64,000 bases of DNA from Taiwanofungus camphoratus (taxonomy: Eukaryota; Basidiomycota; Agaricomycetes; Polyporales; Taiwanofungaceae): contig CP021227.1 in NCBI GenBank assembly GCA_003999685.1, positions 1,550,001 through 1,614,000 on the forward strand. The letters run 5' to 3'. Of this stretch, positions 23,425 to 34,999 are shown piece by piece. The notes beneath the pieces are model-generated. The model saw nothing but the letters and a program-made list of their open reading frames with translations. It was not told where the DNA came from and searched no databases. Made by a program: the position numbers and the translations under genes. The stretch's first letter is position 1, and each line of letters opens with the position of its first letter.

Positions 23425-24728
23425 TCAGATTGGCTCAATGGCAATCTCGAGATCGTGCTGCATGAATGGAGATCCTCGCCCCAAAATCTCCTCAGAAGGC
23501 ATCTTAGGGTCGATACCTGAACCCTGCAGAACGATTTCATCCATTTGCCTGTCGTATGCATTAAAAATCACTCTTCTGCACACCAGCATCGCAGTCAACA
23601 TACCTTTCTAGCCTCTCAAATTCATCCACATCTTCCGGTAGCAAACCAACCATCAGATTATTTGACAATTGCAGTTTGACGATCTCCGAGGACCCTTCGG
23701 TATATGCTATCGTTGATGAGATCCACATGTCGTGCCCAAGCGGAGCGCCCAAGTTTCCTATGAAACTGGTCGCGAAGCGTGGCATCGTCAACCGCGATAG
23801 ATCCATGGACTCGGTAACCTGTTGTTCATCCTGGGTCAAGAAGACTTCTCTGAGGCAAATATTTTGACCTACTTAGCAATCTGGTCTGCGTCTAGTGCGA
23901 TGTTCTCCCCGCAGCCGTACAACGGTGGTTCCCAAATAGCATACGATGCTGGAAGGGAAATACTGTATTGATACTGGGTAGGCAGTTATCATTTCTGCGC
24001 TTCAGATAGACGATATAACATACGATATTTGACACAGGAACTACGAGAGCTACAATCAGCACAGGAAGGGCCGGACGCCAGCTTCTGTTCCAGGTTCCGT
24101 ATATACGGAGTGCGGAAAACACTTTGAGCAAGAGCGTTATAAGACATGACACAACTGAACGACTGTCGGACAGACCTGCAGCTACTATGTTTGCAATAAC
24201 AGTGAAGATCTGCTCTAATATGATCGGAGCGCGACAGCTACGATGAGCGTGAGAATGCAACCTCATCAGGAGAAGCTACGGATTGTACCTCTGAAAAATG
24301 ATTGCTAAGTGAGTCCTGACTCCACGTAGGAAAATATAGCATCCTTACCTGATCAGTCTGATTTGGACACGAGGAGGAGTCCACGACCAGGAGGGCCTTG
24401 TCGATCAAGGTGTCATAGCGGTTCATGGTAAACAGCAGAGTCACCGCAGAAAACTTCCGCTTCCAAACGAATTCGACCTCCCCAGGGAACGTGAGGAGGT
24501 GGTCGTAGAAGAGGAGCCTTATGCAGTAAATTATTGAATCATGACTTGTGCATGTCACGAAAGCTCCTTTCGACTCACCAAATGCGGCAACTTCACATAA
24601 ATTACCCGTGACACTGTTGAGTACGGAAATGACATCACTTTGGGCCCGGGAATAGCGGTAACAAAGACCTACTATAGACGATACGCCTCGATGAGCTCCT
24701 GAACTCAGTCCGGGTCTGTTGTAGACAT
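23425..24728 (-). pseudogene. DUF6533-type membrane protein, decayed paralogue
   Basis: Recognisable parts in order: MSTTDPD start at 24728; ELIEAYRLY; LLFYDHLLTFPGEVEFVWKR and FSAVTLLFTMNRY (the DUF6533 signature); CRAPIILEQIFTVI; VFSALRIYGTWNRSWRP; EPPLYGCG; MPRFATSFIGNLGAPLGHD; and a C-terminal tail ending LEIAIEPI at 23425. Compared with the paralogue at 45.0-46.9 kb it lacks the helix with LFLTWAKTYW and the following segment, roughly 150 residues. An in-frame TGA also sits at 24707-24705, seven codons after the first ATG. Fungal DUF6533 proteins are multi-pass membrane proteins of unknown role, common in Agaricomycetes. It shares with its paralogue a putative 2-nt exon, AG, at 24291-24290. 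A downstream start could still give a shortened product. Confidence 0.65.
24290..24291 (-). other. putative 2-nt micro-exon (AG) in the DUF6533 gene
   Basis: The exon ending ...QTDQ (CAG, phase 0) is followed by a 58-nt GT-AG intron, the dinucleotide AG, then a 51-nt GT-AG intron and an exon that starts one base before a codon (C TGT CGC). The AG is exactly what restores the frame (Q-S-C). The same arrangement is present in the paralogue. Confidence 0.55.
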
Positions 24729-25927
24729 GGCTGGAAGATGGTCTGCAGAACCTATGAAACAGCGGAGCTTATTGTTACGCATGCTTTTGACAGTAGCCGC
24801 TGTATTAGACGGAGCTATGTACATCCCATCTGTCGAAGTCTACGCGCCGGCCACTGACGCCCGCCAGCGAAAACTGGACGCGGGGAACGATGGAACGCTG
24901 GAGGAAACGAAGTCGACAGGTCCCAGGGTGACAGTAAGTACTTGTGCGCTCGTAGAGCAAAACTCTGGTTCAATTAATTGGCATAGAAACGCCGCATCGT
25001 ACCTATCATGATCTTTTACGAATCTCCTACCTTTGCAGAAAATTCTTGAAGGCCGAGAGGCTGAACTTTGAACTAGTGACTAACCGAGAAAGGTGCATAT
25101 GATCGATGATGCTTGCTTATGATCTGGGTGATCTTGCTTATCTTCGTCCATTGCAATCTGCTATCGACGCCCAGCGCTGAGCTACGACAATTCTCAAGGA
25201 CTGTCTTTGTAAACATTTAGATCTAGAGGGGCTGAATTTTATTGACTCACTGGAAATCGTTCGGTACTTCACGATGAGCACACGCCGACGTCAAGGTACA
25301 CGTTCGTTCTGTGACACAGCTATCCCCCCTACCTCTCTGATTGTAGCAAGCCTGAGATCTAGCGGGTTCGTTGAAGTATTGGTATAGCCGTTGTTATTTT
25401 CAGAACCGCGAGCTCGTAACCTCAGGATGAAGCTTTGGCTGAAGTGTGCGCTCAGGTACAACTCTCAAATCTCTAGTTCATGATGGAATCTGGCGGCCCG
25501 TCTCTACAAGGAACAACCTGGTTGATGTAAACAGGCCTCAGTTAGACATCAGCGTCCAGTAACGATTGGCAGCCAAGCCGTGCTGGTACGTCTTAGGTGT
25601 GTGCTTACTCAACGTCATTCGAGCTCATCATGCATCAGCGATGCTCATCATGGCTCAGCCCATCTGTGCATCCGATAGATAGACGGCGGTCCTTTTGTCC
25701 TGACGCTTTCCCCAGTCCATCCCTCGATGGATGGTATTGTGACTTTGAAGGCATCAACTCACATTCAGAATCACAGCATGCGAAGCTTAACCATCCACAA
25801 AATTGTACACTCTCTGTCAATAGTGGGTTGATAGCTATGCAATACACGAGTCGTGACTGATTACGATGCTATAAAAGCCGGCTGCAGAGTTCTATAGTCC
25901 ACGAGTATCCATTGTCATTGGACCATC
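24729..25927. other. intergenic, no gene recognised
   Basis: About 1.2 kb with only short frames and no domain. It lies between the 5' end of the decayed DUF6533 gene and the 3' end of the next minus-strand gene. Confidence 0.6.
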
Positions 25928-26571
25928 TCAGACAGACTTCGCAGAGCGCATAGCCCTCCAGTCATCCTCCAGGCGCCCATGAAACTTCTCTGTAGCGGCG
26001 CCCTGTGATAGCGCTACATGCTCTTGCCATCCCCAAGTTCCGCGCTGCCTTCGGCGGCTCTCAACATCAGCATTGGCATTGGCAGCGAGCTTCTTCCCAG
26101 TGCTGCCCTTCCTCCCGGCTCTGCGACGCCTCGGTGCCTGCTTGTCCGCAGCCACGCCAGTTCTTGGGACGATAGTCAAAATATGTTGATCAATATGCTC
26201 GCGTTGAGCTGATGAAATTTGAGCAAGCGGAGAAGATGATAAATAGAGGAGATCGGTGATTGAATATATGAAGGGTATCTTATATTGACGGGGTATAGGT
26301 GAAATCGATCCTGTGGAGAACGCGACCATTAACATGCCTTGATTCGTCCACGAATGAGAGGCTAGGACTTACGAGCTACAATCGAAGGTGCAACCGCGGT
26401 AATCGAGGGCGATTCTACACGCTTGACTCGTGTAGGGGCTACTGATTGTGACGGTGACGACGACGCTGTGGAAGCGTTGCGCTTATGGACAGGAACATAC
26501 AGGCCTGTCGGCGAGCTGGAAGACGTGGAGGCGGAAGACGTAGTGCGGTGGATACTGATGGGGCTAGACAT
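25928..26571 (-). CDS. unknown 193-aa protein, disordered N-terminus, basic centre
   Basis: Two exons, 26571-26373 and 26310-25928, are joined across a 62-nt intron with GTAAGT donor and CACAG acceptor, giving 193 residues. The N-terminal third is serine/threonine-rich and low-complexity (MSSPISIHRTTSSAS, with GLYVPVHKRNAS). The centre carries a more ordered stretch, IPFIYSITDLLYLSSSP then AQISSAQREHIDQHI. A strongly basic cluster follows (APRRRRAGRKGSTGKK), and the C-terminus has aromatic/charged WGWQEHVAL and RLEDDWRAMRSAKSV. No transmembrane helix. The YVPVHKR plus YSITDLLYLSSSPL layout looks like a conserved fungal short-motif protein, perhaps RNA- or translation-related. That is a guess; I do not recognise the family. 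Confidence 0.7.
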
Positions 26572-27259
26572 TGACAATGATACGAACAAGAGACGCAGGA
26601 TTCGAGGGCGTATCAAATATCTGTCAGAAGAGAATCCGCTGCAACGCTGTCTGGCTTGAAGATATCCTCACTCAGCGCTGACGTTCTTATAGTGAAGTGA
26701 GACCGCAGCGTGGCGCTCATGCACAGTCACCCAAGAGACAAGAGCACTGCGTACGTGTCCCAGCGCCAGTCAGCGAGAATAGTCAGATATCCAGGACGCG
26801 ATATCGTGCTCGAGCTCGGCCGCAGAACTGCCCAGAATGAGCTAGTGCACAAGACAAAGTACAGGTGGCCTTCCAGGACATTCGACCAATTGTCCAAGAC
26901 GGTGAGTCATGGCTGTTGCCGTCGAGGACATCGCCCCCAAATCCTGGTCTCGGGCGACGCATGACAATTCACGAAGGAACCAGAATCTTCCGAGCTCAAG
27001 GCTCAGGCGCCCGAGTGATACATAGGGCCTAACGCACGTGCTACAGGCAGTAGGCGTGCAGACACCGCCAAACAGTCATATACTGATATGCACCACAAAA
27101 TAATGGAAGAAGTTCGTGACGAGTAGAGAATGCACATTAGGTGGAGGTGATAACTGTGGATACAATACTGTCCACGATGACACAAACTTTTGGTGTGCAT
27201 GGAGCATGGACACTGAGGATATCGACGCTGTGTAGTTATCCAGTGTGGTCACATTTATC
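26572..27259. other. intergenic, no gene recognised
   Basis: About 690 bp holding the upstream region of the unknown 193-aa gene and the 3' flank of the p32 gene. No supported coding sequence. Confidence 0.55.
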
Positions 27260-28424
27260 CTAAGCCTCAATGAACGTCTTGACGTTCTGGAGCCAGCTGA
27301 CGTACTCCTAGGTACATGACACAGATAGAATCAGAGACCTCGTGTGGAATCCAATACAACAGAAACCAGACAAACCTTTTGCTCCTTGTACTCCGCGTAC
27401 TCGGGAATGAAGTGTGCAAGACTCTCACCAATGCCCCGCTCCTGCAAGAACTTCTCGAACTCTTCCTGGACACCTACATCCAGAGTATCGAACTAGGGAT
27501 TGCGGATGGTATCAGTATGGGGACAGAATCAGTCTACTGCACAACAGGGTACTGACCTGAGGTCCGATGTATAGACCGCGCCGTTTCCAGTCTGCTTCGG
27601 CAGTCAGCTCCGTGCCAACTTTAGAGTCGGTGTAGAACGAGAGGTTGTCGACAATGAAGGCGCCCTCTTGGCACATGGCGTCAATCGTAAGTGCGCCATT
27701 GGTAGCAGACTGCCACGGCAAATGAGCAACCGACAGATGCCAAGGAGGCGAAGAAGCACACCTTGGTGATCGAAAACGAACAGCGGATAGGGTATGGAGG
27801 CATGGCCTCTTCTTCCTGATTTGTCTCGCCCTCCTCCTGCTCGTACTCGGTTTCTTGCTCGTTCTGGATGTCAGCAATGGAGAACATCAAGCGGATGCTG
27901 TATCAAAGAAGGCAGATGAACGACCATGTAACAGCGCTGCGAGTCACACTAACGTCTCATTCCCAAATTTTCGCGTCAGCGCAATCTCATCGTTGCCAGC
28001 AGTGTCCTCGACCTAGAGACATACAAGTGAACTTAAACAAAAAACGAAAGAACAATTTTGCATGAAGTCACGTACCGACCACACTCCCTGAGCCTTGAAA
28101 GACTTCAAAAAATCGGGCTCAGCTGGAGAAGAGGCCTCCTTCTCATATTGAAGCTCCTCCCCGAGTTTTTGTGACAGTGATACATCAGCTACATAACGTA
28201 TACGTTAGAATGGATTTCCTGGCAGTAAGCGTTAAAAATCACGCACAAGCGCCTTCTCCCAATACGCGAGCAGACACGGAGAATGCTCTCGACGCAGAAA
28301 CTGGCGCAAGACGCGCAGCAAAAACTGGGAGAGCAACACGCGAGAGCGAGCGCGATGCACTGCGCGCAACAAGCGCACGGCTGGAGGAAAGGGTAGCCTG
28401 GCGGAAAGCACGAATAGCAGACAT
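27260..28424 (-). CDS. MAM33: mitochondrial p32/Mam33 acidic matrix protein
   Basis: Six exons running from ATG 28424 to the stop at 27260. The first 50 residues form a mitochondrial presequence rich in Arg, Ser and Ala (MSAIRAFRQATLSSSRALVA). The mature part follows family order: LSQKLGEELQYEKE, DFLKSFKAQGVWSV, the acidic loop after RKFGNETIR (NEQETEYEQEEGETNQEEE), YPIRCSFSITK, GALTIDAMCQEGAFIVDNL, then the C-terminal helix LDVGVQEEFEKFLQERGI and YVSWLQNVKTFIEA. p32 proteins (human C1QBP, yeast Mam33) are doughnut-shaped homotrimers of the matrix that support mitochondrial translation and respiratory complex assembly. All introns are 50-75 nt and keep frame. No anomaly was seen. Confidence 0.93.
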
Positions 28425-29368
28425 TATAGAGAGGAGAGGCTGAGCTGGAGTAGGAAATTTCGGTGTGACGCTCGGCCTACTAAATTGGAGGTATCTCGGG
28501 TCCTTGTTTGGCTACGGCCTTGAGAATAAACTAACGCCGCCTCGCGTCGTGAATGTGATCACTGGAAGTGTGCAGGGTCGTGAATCAAGCTTTGAGCCTC
28601 AAGCTTAGATATCAACCCAAAAGCTACTGTAGCTCAAATTTGGTGTGATCAAATTTCTCAAAAGACGGTAATTTCAAGGATATGCAACAACGACAGTAAA
28701 GCCCAACTTAAATAAATAACGAACTTCATCGATTGACTTTGACAGTCAGTAATAGTACAAACAGGTACAGACGAGAATATGTATATATCATTTTTGGCTG
28801 ACTATAGCAAGACGAAAGCATGCATATGGGAGAGCGTGACAGCGGAAGGGGGGGCATACCGAATTTCAGACTACATGTACAAGACGGAAAAAAAGGAAAC
28901 TCTATGACACCGAATGCATCTGTAGCTATTTCACATCCACAAAAGCATCACAAGTAGCAATTGAACCACAGGGACGCTGTTGCGGGTCAAATGAGCATAG
29001 CAGAAACGCTCGATCAGTAAAGTAAAGGAAGAATCCACAATCCCGCATTGCAAAACGTGACTACTAGTTGTTTGGCTGTCCAAAAGTGTCCCACCACTTG
29101 GCATATCCACCCGCGTATGGGTAGCTGCAACCGACCGAACACCGTTGGCGGTCAAACAACATATCAGACACATTAAGAACAAAGGGTTGATGGTGGACAG
29201 TGACTTCCCACAAGCTGTTCAATGTATGGGAAGAAATGAACTGAGATAGAATCAATCAGAAAACCAGGACTGTTCGCATCATCACGACGAAGACCGGAGA
29301 CATCGAATGCTGTCAGGAGGGTCTTGTAAGAATGGGTTTCGAGAACCTTTAGTAGAGCTGAAAATGAG
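28425..29368. other. intergenic, no gene recognised
   Basis: About 940 bp between the p32 start and the 3' end of the zinc-cluster gene. A 63-codon minus frame at 29255-29064 (ending KWWDTFGQPNN) has no support as a gene. Confidence 0.55.
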
Positions 29369-30604
29369 CTAGACGGCCACCATGGCTCTCGGTTCTATTC
29401 CATTGAATGCGGAACCACCTTCGTGGTGGCCGCCATGGGGGTCATCCTTCCCACGCACCGCGTCGCCATCAGCCTGAGAGGCGGCGGGAGAGGGTTTCGT
29501 CTTCCTCGCTTTGCTCCCACCCTCATCAACGTTCTTTGCTCGGGTCCGCTTCTTGCTCTTGGTCGTCCCAGCGCTGTCGCCATTGACTTCGTTGGTCCCA
29601 GCAGAATGCTCGTACCTCCCGTTAGTCGCCGGGGCGGCGCTTGTGGTAGGCGCTACAACCGGGGGAGGCGCGTAGGGGACGGGACCACCGGGGTACGGCG
29701 GGTAGGGATACATAGGCGGCGGGACGGAATAATACTGCGGATGGGGCATAGGTTGCCCATTACTATTCGGAACGCCTTCCGGGTGTGCCTGGCCATCGTG
29801 CGCAGCCTGCACATAACCCGGGGGATAAAAATAGGGATGATAATAACCTTCAGGCGGTGGAGGATACGGTACGGGAGGCGCTGAAGGGTCCCCTTCACCA
29901 GCGGAAGGAACAGGATAACCTGTGTGATTATGAGCGAAAATACATACCGGTGTCGGTTGATAAGCTTGCCTGGTACCGACGGCTCGCTGCCCGAGCCTCT
30001 GTTCTTGCGTTTGTATGGCCCGCGCTTAATTCCTTTCTTCCTCTCCTTGCGTACACCATCGCGGCAGGAGTCTGAAAGTCCGTACTTGACGCAACGTTCG
30101 CACGGGCGCGACTCGTCACATCGCTTGCACGCGCTTGCACAGTTGGTACACTACGCCAATAAATTAGCCAATATTTTTGGGAGTGAAAGACCAGTGACTC
30201 ACCGCCATCTTGACTTGCTTACGCTTGGGACGCGGTACAGGCTGAGACGGCGGCGGCGGAGGACTGAACGGTGGGTATCCTGAGCAAAACAATGAGAAGG
30301 CGCGGAAAAGGGTATGATGACTCAGCACGCTACCTTGGCCAGGGGGAGGGGCTGCATAAGCATAAATGATGCCAGGGTGCGGTGGCGGATAAGGCATCAA
30401 GTAGGGCGTGTGCGGAGGGCCTCCGTTTGGGGCATTTGGGTCGTGATTGGCGTCGGAAATAGGGGCGTATGCATAGTACGGCGGGTAAGCACCTGGCGGG
30501 GGATAATGACCGTTATATTGTTGAGGAGGATAAGGAGCTATTGGCGGTGGCTGAAGATGTTCCTGATTGCCAGAAGTCGAGGACTTTGAGTGCTCGCTGG
30601 CCAT
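29369..30604 (-). CDS. Zn(II)2Cys6 (zinc cluster) transcription factor
   Basis: Four exons (30604-30334, 30279-30203, 30150-29970, 29919-29369) sum to 1,080 nt, a 359-residue protein. A long N-terminal region is rich in Pro and Tyr (PPPGAYPPYYAYAP). The zinc cluster begins right after the second intron: KMACTNCASACKRC, then DESRPCERC and VKYGLSDSC, giving the six-cysteine spacing C-x2-C-x6-C-x5-C-x2-C-x8-C plus one extra Cys inside the x6 loop. A basic linker, RKERKKGIKRGPYKR, follows, as in a conserved group of fungal zinc-cluster factors. A second Pro/Tyr-rich region and a basic nuclear-localisation-like block (KSKKRTRAK) complete the protein. No middle-homology regulatory domain is present, so it is short for the class. 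The third intron uses a GC donor. Nuclear DNA-binding role by family; targets unknown. Confidence 0.85.
29920..29969 (-). other. GC-AG intron in the zinc-cluster gene
   Basis: 50-nt intron with donor GCAAGC and acceptor CACAG. Nearby GT donors (the GTACCAG and GTATGT sites) give the wrong frame, whereas the GC donor restores the Pro/Tyr-rich frame exactly and makes the total coding length divisible by three. Confidence 0.6.
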
Positions 30605-32179
30605 GATGCTGGGCAGTGTTGAGCCAAAAGCCGTGATGCTTTCGACGGCCGAATCGCGAAAGTGTTTGCGGATATTCTGGAGACATGGAAAACATTCTGT
30701 CAGACAGTTGTCCGCGGCAGACCACCGGTAGGATTGTGGTCTAAGAGCGGAGAACATGAGGAGGTAGCTCACTCCGACTCAAATCCCGTTTCCGATCTCG
30801 TCGCCGCTCAGAACTCACCGACACTCCTCCCTCTCCAATTCTTTTTCCCGACCAAACTGCTCTTCACCACGCTGCCGTTAACAGTGATGCTCTACGAGAC
30901 CACAAGGGCTGCGACTTACAAGATGCGTCAAGGACGTGCTGAGCAGTGCAAAAGCGCGAGGGTTTGATGGTCGGATGTCTCGAAGAAGAGCCCACGTGTG
31001 AAAGCAAACCTTATGTGGTCGCGCGAGCGCTACGCTGGCCCGTCGCCTCTCGACATCGACGAGCTCGTTCCCGCCGCCCGAGGCGGCTATACTGGTACTG
31101 GCGGCGTACAGGGTTGAGAAGTCGCGGCATCATGATCAACTTTTCCCTCTCCGCGATGTCACGTTGTGATTCTGCCTCAGTCTAGATACTCCCTTTCTCC
31201 GCCTCAACGTCCACGACTCCGATGCTTCCTACCTCCGGCGTGACAGCGTCTGCTCTCTTGCGCCTCTTCATCAAGGGCGCTAACAGGTTAACGATCTGTT
31301 CGTAATCTGACTGCTATCTATGCATCTCGATATACACTCTGCCTCGGTCACTTTCGAGGTGTCTGATGCTGGTGCGCGTCTATGACAGTAGTTTCATCCC
31401 TCTCGAAACCTCTTGTCGGAATTTCAGTTTTCATTCAGAAGGTACGAACAATTTTCTTTGGGTGGTGAAACTGAGTCCATCTTTGTTGGAATGATCGGCT
31501 GCCTCGGGGTTCTGGTCTTCAACTGGGCGCTTGGCATCGTGCTCTTGTTGCATTGATTTCACATCAGTCGAAAGGCAGCTGACTTGCTTGTGAGGGCTAA
31601 TCAGACCCCCACGGATGCTGATGCGAGGACCATCTTACCTGAGTCGCATTTCATGTCTCCAGGGTGAGATCTCTGTTCCGTCCTGTTTCCTGGACAGTAT
31701 TAGAAAGGTTGCGCAACTTCATACCTCACGTATTACTCGTGGTTATTCGCAGCAACGAATCATTGTCGAAGGATATGTCAGGATTCCCCATGCCTCGAAG
31801 GTGGGTGTATGCCGTAAAACTCAATTGCATAGGCTTTCTCATGACTGTTCGGCCTCGAACCGTCACTGAGGGAATTCTCTGTCATATCATCTCTTTCTTT
31901 CCAGACGAGCTTGCTGTATGATTCAGCTGTAGAACTAGTATCTACTTGTACATGTATCCAGGCAAGAATCTCCCGGGAATGTTAAGTACTGTCCGTGTAC
32001 AGGAAGCGCCTGCGGTAGATAGCCACAGCACGCTAGAAATGATGGCGTCCCGCGAGTTCTGCCTAGACTTGACCCGTGGAATGCGCTGCAACTGCGCTGC
32101 GGCACCCTTCTCATCTATTATAATCTGAACTGGAAACCTGAGACACTACCGCCATACTCTGCACCCATCTGAGAAATAC
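30605..32179. other. intergenic between divergent genes, no gene recognised
   Basis: About 1.6 kb separating the zinc-cluster gene (minus) and the carrier gene (plus), so it contains both promoters. CT-rich stretches occur at 30820-30850. Small frames lack domains. Confidence 0.55.
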
Positions 32180-34297
32180 ATGACTGACACACCCATAGGA
32201 CCGCTCCTCTCCACCGTTTTCCAAGTCAGTATACTTGTCCCCGAACCGCAGCTGGGGTTGATCCTGACATGATGCTCGGATTTGGGCAATCTAACATTCC
32301 TAGTCGATCCTTGAAGTCTTCTTGTTATGTTTGTCAGGATATGTACTCGCCACGAAGGGCATCCTTGACCGGAAGACCCAGAAGGTACTCTTGCGGATCG
32401 CTTACTTATGTCTTCCGATTACATCACTGATCCGCCTCTCGACAGCAACTCAATCGCCTCAATGTTTCGTTGTTCACGCCGTCTCTGCTGTTCTCGAAGG
32501 TAGCATTCTTCCTTTCACCAGGTATGTCGGCTCTCGATAGTGCGATTACATGTTCGTGAACACCTATGACCAGCGAAACTCCGGGAACTATGGATCATAC
32601 CAATATTCTTCGTCATCACAACTGGTGTTTCTATGCTTGTTGCATACTTGCTAGGGTGGATGTTGAGGCTCAAGAAGTCACAAAGGTGTGTACATTCTCT
32701 TCCCAAGATGGTGAAAGGCTGGAGGATTTGGATGGGAGTATGGGGAAAGGGGGTCATCTCACTGCCTCCGTCGGGCATTGTGTCTATCATTAGGTCCCTT
32801 GTCTTCTGAACGATCAGTCTATCACTGCTGATGCTACTGTCGGAAGTATCGAGCACTATTGACCAATGCTGCAATTGACAGGAGTTTCGCAGTTGCTGCG
32901 TCGATGTTCATGAATTCCAATTCACTGCCCATCGCATTAATGCAATCCCTCGTCGTCACTGTACCCGGGCTCAAATGGGGTGCGGACGACAATCAGAATG
33001 CCATGGTGGGCAGAGCATTGACCTATCTTGTTGTGTACTCGACACTTGGAATGATTGTGAGTGGCTTTGCTCGAATCTACGCTTAGAAGGATGATGGACA
33101 GAGGTGCTCATCTAGGTCAGATGGAGCTATGGCGTCCGATTACTATCTAATGCGGATCCGGAAGCTAATGCTGAGCAGCCTCAGCCTGCTAGTCCTCTAA
33201 TCGAATCCGACGAGACTGCCTTCCCTAATTCCGCAGAAGAACAGCGAATTTTGCATCATAGGCCGTCCACGCTCTCGGATCACACAGACGATTCAAAAAC
33301 GATAGCACACGAGCATGACCACGCCGCCGTATCCGTGGATGAGGTCGACCGTGCGGACCCCAAGATCTTCTCATTTCTGAGATCGCGGTCGCGGACGCCG
33401 CCGCCAGGCCCACCGCACGCCTCCACGTCCGCGACGCCATCAGAGTACTACGTCGACGGTGAAGATGATGACCTCGACGAGTTCCCTGGTCGGCGCGAGA
33501 TCCCGGAGCCAACGTCTACCTTATGGCAGTCCCGCATCCGCAGGACGCGCCACCGGGTTGCCAAGTGGTTGCACACCTTGAACGAGTTTATGACTGTCCC
33601 GTTATGGGCCGCGCTTGCCTCTCTAGTCGTCGCATGCATCCGTCCGTTGCAGCACGCGCTCGACGTACACCTCAAGCCCGTCAAAGGCGCTCTCAATAGC
33701 GCCGGCAACTGTTCGATCCCGCTGACGCTCGTCGTCCTCGGCGCCTACTTCTATACCCCGCCCGATCTCAGCGAAGCGCGGAGCCGTCAAGCATTGCCGT
33801 CACACAAGTCGGGCTCGCGCAGCCCGAGCTGCGCCTCGCGCGTGACGCTGTTCGATAACGTAAAGGAGATGTTCAGGATGACGCGGAGGCCCGGCCGTTC
33901 GACTAGAAATCCCACCAGCGAAAAGCGACCTGGGGAAACGAAGACGGTATTTGTCGCAGTGCTATCGAGGATGTTCATCACGCCTCTGTTACTACTGCCC
34001 ATGATGGCGCTTGCGACCAAATTCGACCTGCAGGCAGTATTTGAGGAGTGAGCGCTTTAGGAAGGGAGACCCATGCGATTCGCTAACACGATGTTTTGTA
34101 GCCCTGTGTTTGTGGTTGCCAACGTACTTTTGATCGCATCTCCGCCAGCTTTAACTCTGGCGCAGATCACACAAGCAGCATCGGGCGATGCCTTTGAACG
34201 ACTCATCAGTCGCACGATTTTCTGGTCCTACTGTGTTATCACCCCTCCATCGACCATCATTTTCGTGGTTATAGGCTTGTTACTGGCCAAGCTTTGA
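32180..34297 (+). CDS. auxin efflux carrier (AEC/PIN-like) family membrane transporter
   Basis: Starts MTDTPIGPLL at 32180; an intron after STVFQ leads into ILEVFLLCLSGYVLATKGIL, the first AEC helix. It continues with QLNRLNVSLFTPSLLFSKVA (the conserved N-x-x-L-F-x-P-x-L-x-F motif), LWIIPIFFVITTGVSM and SFAVAASMFMNSNSLPIALM (the N-x-x-x-L-P crossover). A hydrophilic loop of about 200 residues, rich in acidic and Ser residues, separates two five-helix halves. The C-terminal half has FMTVPLWAALASLVVACI, IPLTLVVLGAYFY, VAVLSRMFITPLLLLPMMA, ANVLLIASPPALTLAQI and a final helix ending VVIGLLLAKL. Fungal members sit mostly in the ER and are related to plant PILS proteins; the substrate is unknown. 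There are several short introns and the family topology is complete. Confidence 0.87.
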
Positions 34298-34917
34298 CCC
34301 GCGCTGTGTGTATGTATTCCTCCCTTTAATTCTCCGCGTGCTGAAATTTTGTTGGCATATTCTCATGCAAATCTAGTTGCAGGCATCATTTTATCATGCT
34401 CTAAATCTAGACAGGGTTTCACCGGACAGCGTTCAGGTGGCGTGGTAACCTGCAGATAGACTACTTGGTGTACTTGTATGCTACGTTGAATAAATCTTAC
34501 TATTTTGTATCCTACCGCCTTGGTCGCCGAGTCTCCTTGCATTGAATACTTGGGCCACATTCTCTAGTCAGAGAAGGCAGGTACTGTTGGTGCGCAGCAA
34601 AGCATCGATGCTCTTGTCTAGTGCTATAAATGTTTCGTGCGTGTAAGGGCCCCTCCTGTGGCCCACTTCTGGTTCGCAGGAGTATACCGTGTTGTAACCT
34701 TGCATCCAGACGCCAGGAAACGGCGCGAGCCTAGCTAATACGCGCTTTGCATTTTTCAAGATACGGACTACCATCGGCATGCGAGGGTGTGTTTAGTAAT
34801 TGTCGGGGTTCTTACTACCGTGGATCCAGCCAAAGGGTTCATAAGGTTAACCTATGCACAACATGTTACAGCAACGAGGATTGTTCTATTACCCAAGCAC
34901 TAGGTATGAATAAGTGG
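34298..34917. other. intergenic, no gene recognised
   Basis: About 620 bp downstream of the carrier gene. No supported gene; frames are short on both strands. Confidence 0.5.
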
Positions 34918-34999
34918 ACGTTTGAACTTTGTAGCGTATGCCATAAGAGTCTGACGCTCTATCCGATTGAGCTAGGCGGGCAGCTGAACGTTTGAACTT
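34918..34999. repeat. 12-bp direct repeats flanking the tRNA-half insert
   Basis: ACGTTTGAACTT occurs at 34918-34929 and again at 34988-34999, enclosing exactly the tRNA-derived 58 bp. This fits retrotransposition by a LINE-type machinery acting on a tRNA fragment. Confidence 0.6.
34943..34981 (-). ncRNA. tRNA-Lys(CUU)-like 5' half (retroposed fragment)
   Basis: Reading from 34981 leftward gives a 5' acceptor strand GCCCGCC, an A-box-like TAGCTCAATCGG, a D arm ending AGAGC and an anticodon arm GTCAGACTCTTA with CTT in the loop position. That is the first half of a eukaryotic tRNA-Lys. The 3' half (TCTGA stem, T arm, acceptor) is absent. A 12-bp direct repeat, ACGTTTGAACTT, flanks the 58-bp segment at 34918-34929 and 34988-34999, as expected for a target-site duplication. 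Not a functional tRNA gene. Confidence 0.6.

Noticed and set aside
24290-24310. Alternative single-intron model for the decayed DUF6533 gene using the CCGTAG acceptor
   Set aside because: It is in frame but inserts LLLMRLHSHAHR, which has no counterpart in the paralogue, where the same trick is not available. The shared micro-exon model explains both genes. Kept as the main way the finding could be wrong.
32180-34297. Possible second gene in the 200-residue middle of the carrier gene
   Set aside because: It is the normal variable hydrophilic loop between the two helix bundles of AEC proteins and stays in frame with both sides.
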